Positions 57,596 to 64,000 of a stretch of 64,000 nt of DNA are shown one piece after another. How positions within the stretch are numbered: position 1 is the stretch's first letter; each line of letters begins with the position of its first letter. The DNA lies in contig CM060925.1 of assembly GCA_030737875.1 (NCBI GenBank), positions 484,405,514-484,469,513 on the forward strand, written 5' to 3'. The translations under genes were made by a program, and so were the position numbers. This stretch comes from Allium sativum. Its lineage: Eukaryota > Streptophyta > Magnoliopsida > Asparagales > Amaryllidaceae. The notes beneath the pieces were generated by a model. The model had not been told where the DNA came from. It did no database searches and saw only the letters and a list, made by a program, of their open reading frames with translations.

Positions 57596-58683
57596 CTAAA
57601 ATTATCGGAACTTGGATTAATCAATATAATTGAGTGACGAAAGTCTCTAGTGACTGAATTAACCAGGATGGATTGTGGACGGAGTTTGGACATTAACCGA
57701 TTAACTCGCGTAGTGTCTAAAAACCTCGGACACAACAAGTGCTAAACTTTTGCCCGAACACGGGTATGAAATCCAAAATACTTCCAAGGGGAGAAAATTG
57801 ATAACAACTTCCTAAATAGGGGCACGGGTTCAAGCCTTCTCCGAAAGGAAGTCAAAAAATCTCTTAAATGTGTATTTCTCAAATAAGAAATATCGTACAC
57901 CGTCATATAAGTCATCAAAACGATAGCCTTTGAAATTCATAGTCGGCTTTAGTCGATTAGTTGATCTTAAGCGTTAAGAGCGAATGTGAATTAGAATATC
58001 GTGTTTGTGCAGATAATATTCGATGTGTTATAAACCGCTGAATAAGACAAGTCCTGAACAAACACTTTATTCAGTTTGAAATAATAATTCGCTATATTTC
58101 ATGATTAACTAATCTGTTATTGATGTGGACGATCAATAGCAAAGTATAGGTCCAAAATCATGTAATCGCTTGCTTTAGTTATAGAGCAGGTGGCATGAAG
58201 CATACGAGCTCAACTATTAAGTTCTTAACTTAGGGTATTCGAGGTCAATGGGTCAAGTAAGCGCATTCACTAACTCATGTCGCTCAAACGACCCAAAGAC
58301 TCAGGTCATCTAATGACCCGAAGTCCTAGGTCGCTACAACGACCCAAAAGGATGATGCGTCCAATGACCCAACTTCCCAGCTCGTCAAAATGACCCAAAA
58401 GCCCAATAATTCAAGAACCGGATGGTGCATTGACATTAAGATGCGGATCACCGTCAAACCATGAAGCGCTTCATGCTCCAATACAACAACAAACTAAGAC
58501 GAAATTCTAGCAAATCATTAGCAGTATAAAAGTATACTGAAATGTGTGATACCAGATGAAATAGCGTAAAGATGTAAGCAACTCCAGATTGTAATCTAAT
58601 CTACAAGATTAAGCGAGGAAACTCTCATCGGCAACAATGTTCATTTCGAAGTCCACATTTTCCGCAAGAAAAAATAAAAGCTT
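57596..58683. other. E3 interior before the 3' LTR, non-coding
   Basis: No coding domain. 58245-58400 has several atgaccc/cgacccaa motifs in tandem-like spacing. Confidence 0.6.
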
Positions 58684-58694
58684 CGAGGGGAAAA
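58684..58694 (+). other. E3 polypurine tract
   Basis: gaggggaaaa just before tgttaac; sets plus orientation. Confidence 0.8.
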
Positions 58695-59592
58695 TGTTAA
58701 CCCCGTTGTGAAAACGTGGTTCAAGATTATGGAGTGATGACGAACGTCAACACGCGACATCATTTAATTTGCGACTTCATTAGCTCGTGACCGTCATTTG
58801 GCTCGATGACAAATTTAGCCGTCAGCATCTTAAGGTCGTTGGCATTTTAAGCCGTTAAAATGATTTAGCTCATGGTGTCGTCTAGCTCGCAACTCCGCTA
58901 GGCCCACATCAATGTTTAGCCCTCTCGTCAGTTTGGGTCGTGCCTTGCTTTAGTCTGCATGCTCTTTTAGCCCGTTCCCTCAACTGACACTAAGGCTGAT
59001 GCTCCAGCACGCACGCTTCTTCTTTAGCTCGCAGTTTCGTATAACCCGTGATTTATTTTGGGTCGTAGTCTCATTTATCCTGCAATTCAATAAAAAGAGG
59101 TCAGGCATTTTTAGGTCGTGCTCTTCCTTTCGACCGTTCCTGCTGATTAAAAGGCTTCAGCATGCATATTTAAGGTCGTTTACATATAATCTCAGCATAT
59201 CGATGGTCACGTTCCTGGATATCAAGCCCATATGTGATCTGTCCCATGCAAAGAAAGATCGACACCGATTGGAGCAGGGACATGTGAGCTGTGCTATTTT
59301 CATGGAATGGAAACACATGTTTGACTGGAACAACGTGTGTTGACTAGAAAAAGTTAACTCATGGATTTTTTGTATTTTAACATGTGATGGCAATGACGTG
59401 GCACATGCACGCTTGGGGACTTTGATTTTGCTTAGGTGGTTGTAACCCTGTTTTGAGTCGTTATCGCATATATTGTCTCGCCAGTTCAGTTGGAACGTAC
59501 ATATATATTTAAGGTCGTTAAGCATGGAAAAACTAGTAGGGCTTAGGTCGTTAAACATGTGTAAGACCATGCTTATACTTTGGGTCGTACGA
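58695..59592 (+). repeat. E3 3' LTR, truncated by E4
   Basis: Aligns with 41094-41990. Ends abruptly within the shared tttgggtcgta..atg stretch where E4 begins. Confidence 0.88.
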
Positions 59593-60599
59593 TGTAATGA
59601 CCCGTATTCTACACGTCATAGGATCGTAGAATATTTATTTCTTTCCCATGTGAAGTCGTATGGTCATGTAACTTTGGGAAACATCTACTAGAGTCATTTC
59701 CCATGCTTATGATTTTTGTCGATTTTTAAATGACCATTTTGCCCCTAGTTGGTACTGTTTTGGCCATAACTTTTGATTGGAAAGGAATTTTGACCTGAAA
59801 CCACTTCCATTAGATTCGTTTGATGGTTTACCTTTCCGTAGAGTGGTCATAATAGCCAAACGGACTTACCATTTGGGAGATATGGCTGAAACAAGGTTTG
59901 GAGGGTGAAAAACTGCTTAACCGGGCCAAATCGGGTGATTAGTGAGTAGGCCCATAACCCATTTCGGGATTAGGGTTATGGGAGGGCTGAAATGAGATGG
60001 AGAATCATTCCATTTCAGTTTTCTAGCCTCCACTTATCACCAAGGATCCCTAAAAATGGTCTCCGACCTCTAAATCACCTCCAAATCACCTTTAGGTTAA
60101 GGATTTGGCTTAGCAACCCCTAATCAAGGAAGATCTTCACCAAATCAACAAAGGAGCTGCTGTTTGGCATTGAGATTCACATCAAATCAGAGATTCATTT
60201 CAGATCTTAGTTTATTTTGTGGCTAAGGTGAGTGATTTGCATAGTTTTACACTAATTATGGCTAGTTAAGGGTAATTAGTGCTAATTAGCGAATTTAGGC
60301 ATGGTAAAATTCGGGAAAAATGTTCATAAATCCCTAAATGATGTTTTAGACCTCTGATATGAATTTGGGTTAGTTTGGTTAAGCTTTGCTAATCCTATCA
60401 TTAGTTTCACCTAAACATGCTTAAGGGGAAATATGGGATTTTGGGTATGTTTGATCCCTTTTAATCTATCATATGGATGTTTTGATGTTTGTGGTTGATT
60501 ATGAATGTTGCTATGACTGTATGAAATGCTTTGTGATTGATTCCAATAGTTAGAATGGTCGAAAACGTCGTCGAATGGCGTAAACACTTGCTGGAACAG

Positions 60600-60850
60600 T
60601 TTCAGGAAACAGTGTAGGGTTCAGATCGGATCGGATAAGGGGGCTCGGATCGGATATGTGGAACTGAGCAAAGAATCTGATCGGATCGGAACCCAACACT
60701 TGGGAAAAGTGGCAAAAAGGAAGGCCACGCTAGCTGAACTGGGATCGGATCGGATAGAGGAAAACGGATCAGATCGAGAAGGACGGATCGGATCGGAAAC
60801 ACAAAGGCGAATCAGAGCAGGAGCACGAAAGCGGATCGGATAGGAGCATA
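60600..60850. repeat. ggatcggat-rich array in E4 LTR
   Basis: At least ten copies of atcggatcgga or near variants. Long minus-strand frames here are products of the repeat, not genes. Confidence 0.85.
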
Positions 60851-60894
60851 TGAAGGGGAGCATGAAGATGGATCGAAAGCACGGACCAAGAAGG

Positions 60895-61080
60895 ACCCGA
60901 CCCGACCCGAAAGGAAGCACCGACCCGACCCGAAGAAGAAGAAGCAGCTGACTCGAACCCAGAGGAATGCCGACCCGAACCGCATCAGAAGGGGGACCCG
61001 ACCCGAACGAATAAAGAACACCGACCCGAATCGATGACCTGAGGAAGAACCCGACCCGACCCAGTATTGACCAATAACCC
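60895..61080. repeat. gacccgacccga-rich array in E4 LTR
   Basis: About eight copies of cgacccgacccgaa-type motifs directly after the ggatcggat array; pyrimidine/purine biased and GC-rich. Confidence 0.85.
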
Positions 61081-61244
61081 GAGATGCAAAGGTAGTCCAA
61101 TAGGGGAAGTTAGAGCTCAGGATCCCGGAACCAGTTGGGAACCAATGAGTTCACTTCGTGGTTGGACTTTGCTGCGGAACGTGTGCTAAGGAGTTGTCGA
61201 CGTTCATAACTTCGATTCACCACTAAAAAGGAATGATGGGCTAC

Positions 61245-61558
61245 TTATCAGTGCAGTAGGGTCATTATGACCTGAGGGGAAAAGTGATGGTAGCAAGACC
61301 ACGTTATCAGTGCAGTAGGGTCATTATGACCTGAGGGGCAAGGTGATGCGTAGTAAGAATATGAGCCAGCGCAGATGGGGTGAATAACTCCATGGGGCAA
61401 GTGGACATAGTAAGGATTAGTAAGGCTATGAGCCAGCGCAGATGGGGTGAATAACTCCATGGGGCAAGTGGACATAGCGAGGAATTAGTGGCTACGTTAT
61501 CAGTGCAGTGAAGCCATTCATGACTTCATGGGGGCAAAGTGATCGTAGCAAGGAATGT
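61245..61558. repeat. 59-67-bp tandem units in E4 LTR
   Basis: Five related units: ttatcagtgcagtagggtca types at 61245, 61304 and 61497, and gagccagcgcagatggggtg types at 61363 and 61430. Two unit variants alternate in blocks. Confidence 0.85.
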
Positions 61559-62296
61559 TGGGTGATCGAAGTGGTGAATATCGTATGCTTTATGCACTGA
61601 GTGAGAGATGTGAGGATGGATGCTATGCTTGATTGTTTTCCATCATTATGAAATGCACACCTCCCCCACCTCCGTATCTTTACACTGTTTGATATGATAC
61701 CTTAGAGTGTTGTACAGTATGTAGTGCTAACTCTTTGGTTGCAGGTCCAGGTTCAGGTATGTTTTAGTCTACCTGTTATTGTTCACTTTAGATGCTTATC
61801 GCTCATACCAGGCTTTATGTCTGACCCAGAGTTTTATGTCTCCTCTTATTACTCTGGGTTCTCACACGAGTAGACTAGAGACAGGTTAGCTGGTGATGCG
61901 CGAGTAGCTGATTCAGAGGCGGGCAGGAGGCTTCCACGTATTATATATATACACATTCTCCCTGTGTCGTTGGTGGTCGCTACTTGGGCATTAGTAGTGT
62001 ACCTCCTTTATCTTGTTTGCTTTGAGACAGTTTGAAAGTTGTAATAAGCTGTATTCTGAATTTCCGCTGCTATGATGTTTAGTTCTGATTTTCAGCTTAT
62101 GCACTGTCTCTCCTGTTTTATGTCAAGTATGTTATTATTATATTTTGTTCGATGCGCTGTGAGACATTCTACAGGTTCTTTGTATGTTCATTTCCTTCTT
62201 CCCTTTCCTTCTGGCGACCCGTTCCGCGCTAACTGGACATGTGTACAGCGCACCTTTGGAGTAAATGTCGGTTGGTGCGGGGCGGGCCGTCACACT

Positions 62297-62308
62297 TGGT
62301 ATCAGAGC
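62297..62308 (+). other. E4 primer-binding site (initiator tRNA-Met)
   Basis: tggtatcagagc, 2 nt after the LTR. Confidence 0.92.
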
Positions 62309-62497
62309 TCTAGGTTGCGTAGTTAACCTAGGGAAAGACACTAGGGAGAGATAGTACGTATATGAGAGCGCATATTTGTCATTACTTTGGTTTTCAAAAG
62401 CTATGTATGTATATACTATTAGTAGTATAAAGATGAAGTCGCACTGCACTAGCACCACTATGGGGTCGTTAATCGTTTCCCTTTTTACAGATTAACG

Positions 62498-64000
62498 ATG
62501 AGCCGAGAGACGAGGGGTGCTGGTAGAGGGACCAACCAAGGGAATGCCGCTGACATGAGGGCGATGTTTACTAACCTCATGAGAGACATGCTTAGAGAAG
62601 TGCAAGGGGCAATTCCCAATCCCGGAGTTGGTGTTGGCCCGGTAGTGCAGGCGCCTAGGGTCGATTTCGCCAAGTTGTGCAAAGATTACACTAATCTTGG
62701 TGGGAAGTCGTTCCACGGAACGGAGTCGGCCACGGATGTTCAGGACTGGATGGATAGCTATGACCGCATCTTTGATGACTTGGGTCTTGAGGATGCGATG
62801 AAGAGAAGGCTAGCGTCTCGTCAGCTGCAAGGGCGAGCGATGAATTGGTGGAATGCCATTAGAACAGTTACTCCAGAGGATTAGGTTACTTGGGATCAAT
62901 TCAAGGCTCGCTTTAGCGAGAAGTTCATTCCAGCTGCCCAGAAGTCAGTATTGTTCAAGAGGTTCTTGGAACTCAAGCAGAATGGGAGGGCAGTTTCTGA
63001 TTATATTGCTGAGTTCGACACTTTGTCGAAGTATGGACTGTCTCTCATTGATACTCCTGAAAAGAAGAATGAGAAGTTCATTACTGGTTTGGATGGATAC
63101 TTGGGGGAAAGACTTATTAATCACATCGATGAGACTTTTGAATCGATCGTGGGGAAAGCTTTGAGATCAGAGAGTCTTTACCCTAAGTCAAAGACTGAGG
63201 CTGCATCTGCAGAAGGGCCAAAGCCGCAAGCAGGCGGTGGAGGCAAGAATAATTCTCAGAATAAGAGGAAGCAGGACCAATCAAAAGGTGGCCAGAAAAA
63301 GAGCAAGAAGGATGTTGAGTGCTTCAGCTGTGGAAAGAAAGGCCATTATGCTAAAGATTGTCGGGCCAAGCCAGCGGATAAGAAGTGCTTCAACTGTGGT
63401 CAAGTGGGACATTTTAAGGACAAGTGTCCGCAACCTCTTAAGGAGAAGCAGATTGTGAAAGCATATGCTATTGATGCTGTTCCTTCTTCGTCGAATGCCC
63501 CAACTGCGGCGGAGAAAGGAAAGAATGTTGTTATTCAAGGTATGCTTTCTATTTATGATGTACCAGTTCGAGTTTTGTTTGATACTGGGGCTTCCCGTTC
63601 CTTCATATCTAGTGACCTGGTAGATAGGTTGGGACTGGAACCCGAGATAGTCGATAGACCGTTGATAGTGACGAACCCGATTGGTGGTTCGACTAGCCTT
63701 AGTATGATTTGCAGGAATTTGGTCTTATCGAGTCATGGATGTATGTTTGTATGTGATTGCTTTGTTTTGGGCTTTACTGGGTATGGCATTATATTAGGAG
63801 TCGATTGGCTCCAAAAATACGGGGTGGTGGTAGACTGTGAGGGCTTTTTGGTGATAGTGAGGGCGAATGATGGGCGGAGGGTAGTGTTTGGTAGTCTACC
63901 TAGTGATGGGGTTATGGCTAGTTTTGTAAATTCCCTCGACATCCCGCAGGATGAGTTGTCAGATGTGCCCGTGGTTGGCCAGTATCCGGACGTCTTCGAG
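62498..64000 (+). pseudogene. E4 gag-protease start with in-frame TAG, runs off window
   Basis: ATG at 62498. Gag region: KLCKDYTNLGGKSFHGTES, MNWWNAIRTVTPED, then TAG at 62882-62884 (codon 129), after which the same frame continues VTWDQFKARFSEKFIPAA and the rest of gag. Two CCHC knuckles (CFSCGKKGHYAKDC at about 275-288; CFNCGQVGHFKDKC at about 297-310) precede an aspartic protease with LFDTGASRSF (DTGA at about 362). The last codons, QYPDVFE, sit just before where reverse transcriptase should start. The frame has no other stop for 501 codons, so the lesion is a single nonsense codon. It could be one inactivating mutation, a readthrough site or a sequencing error. Confidence 0.88.

Larger units (their letters stand above)
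41094..59592 (+). mobile_element. E3: gag-only LTR element, split by E2 and cut by E4
   Basis: Direct LTRs start tgttaac at 41094 and 58695. The 5' LTR is 41094-42085 + 53738-54573 (1828 bp once E2 is removed) and ends gatcaaca. A tggcgcc-type primer site follows and a purine tract precedes the 3' LTR, so the element is plus strand. The 4.1-kb interior holds a broken gag and tandem arrays but no protease, RT or integrase, which fits a terminal-repeat retrotransposon with gag only (TR-GAG). The 3' LTR is interrupted at about 59592 by E4, so its end and right target duplication are not in view. Confidence 0.85.
59593..62294 (+). repeat. E4 5' LTR (2702 bp)
   Basis: TG...CA boundaries fit the break in E3 and the primer site. 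It contains a ggatcggat array, a gacccgacccga array and 59-67-bp tandem units. No GTCGAC array or twin foldbacks like those in E1 and E2 were seen. Confidence 0.85.
59593..64000 (+). mobile_element. E4: Ty3/gypsy chromovirus-type element, 5' part only
   Basis: The LTR starts tgtaatgacccgtattc at 59593 and ends ggccgtcaca at 62294, followed by the Met primer site and a gag-protease frame running off the window. Like E1 and E2 it is Tekay/Del-like by primer and gag motifs (FHGTES is shared with E2). The 3' half and right target duplication lie outside. Confidence 0.9.

Noticed and set aside
60621..61100. 159-codon minus-strand frame
   Set aside because: Produced by translating the ggatcggat and gacccgacccga arrays; low complexity, no start evidence.
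59593..62294. Twin foldback modules or GTCGAC array expected in the E4 LTR
   Set aside because: Looked for on both strands by eye and not found; the features are limited to E1 and E2.
62853..63458. Overlapping plus-strand frames within E4 gag
   Set aside because: They are in other frames; the gag frame from 62498 carries the zinc knuckles and protease motif continuously past the TAG.

Overview
This is nuclear DNA of a flowering plant, probably a dicot although nothing fixes the species. The evidence is decayed plastid DNA embedded in stacked long-terminal-repeat (LTR) retrotransposons. No intact host gene is visible. Nearly everything can be explained as plastid-derived insertion (NUPT), retrotransposons nested in one another, or older unresolved repeat debris.

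Layout: (1) 1-2998 and 20084-about 23110 are two halves of one NUPT. It is a mosaic of separate plastid pieces: trnL/trnF, trnD-trnY-trnE-trnT, rrn5-rrn4.5-rrn23, ndhH-ndhA, trnH-rpl2, and spacer. The 4.5S/23S spacer stops at 2998 and resumes at 20084, flanked by the 5-bp duplication actcc. (2) The intervening 17 kb is one LTR-like sequence with a single start and a single end (2999-6866 + 17690-20078, probably a solo LTR). A 10.8-kb element, E1 (6867-17689, minus strand), sits inside it with its own duplication, ccaaa. E1 has 4.45-kb LTRs and a gutted 1.9-kb interior. (3) About 23100-41093 is old AT-rich debris: a broken coiled-coil transposon protein, an integrase relic, a truncated LTR, a clean solo LTR (35157-36615, duplication catat), a degenerate TTTATGGTTTA array and a possible Myb/SANT-like transposon relic. 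(4) 41094-about 59592 is E3, a plus-strand element that encodes only a broken gag. Its 5' LTR is split by E2 (42086-53732, minus, duplication tttag) and its 3' LTR is cut by E4 (59593 to beyond the window).

E2 looks intact: 3.25-3.29-kb LTRs that differ at about 20 sites, an initiator-Met tRNA primer site, a polypurine tract and one 1458-codon gag-protease-RT-RNaseH-integrase-chromodomain frame of Ty3/gypsy chromovirus type (Tekay/Del-like). E4 starts a related polyprotein with an in-frame TAG in gag. E1 keeps only scraps of coding DNA, yet its LTRs are about 99% alike, so it probably moved recently using proteins from an autonomous relative.

The most interesting unexplained signal is in the E1 and E2 LTRs. 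Both carry a tandem pair of foldback modules (e.g. 43231-43321 and 43340-43432) whose stem bases differ between copies in a compensatory way around a fixed CCGG-6nt-CCGG apex, inside the part of the LTR expected to be transcribed. The two families also share a nearly identical block of about 58 bp at the start of U3 and an array of GTCGAC palindromes just upstream of the TATA box; the copy number of that array differs between the two LTRs of E2.
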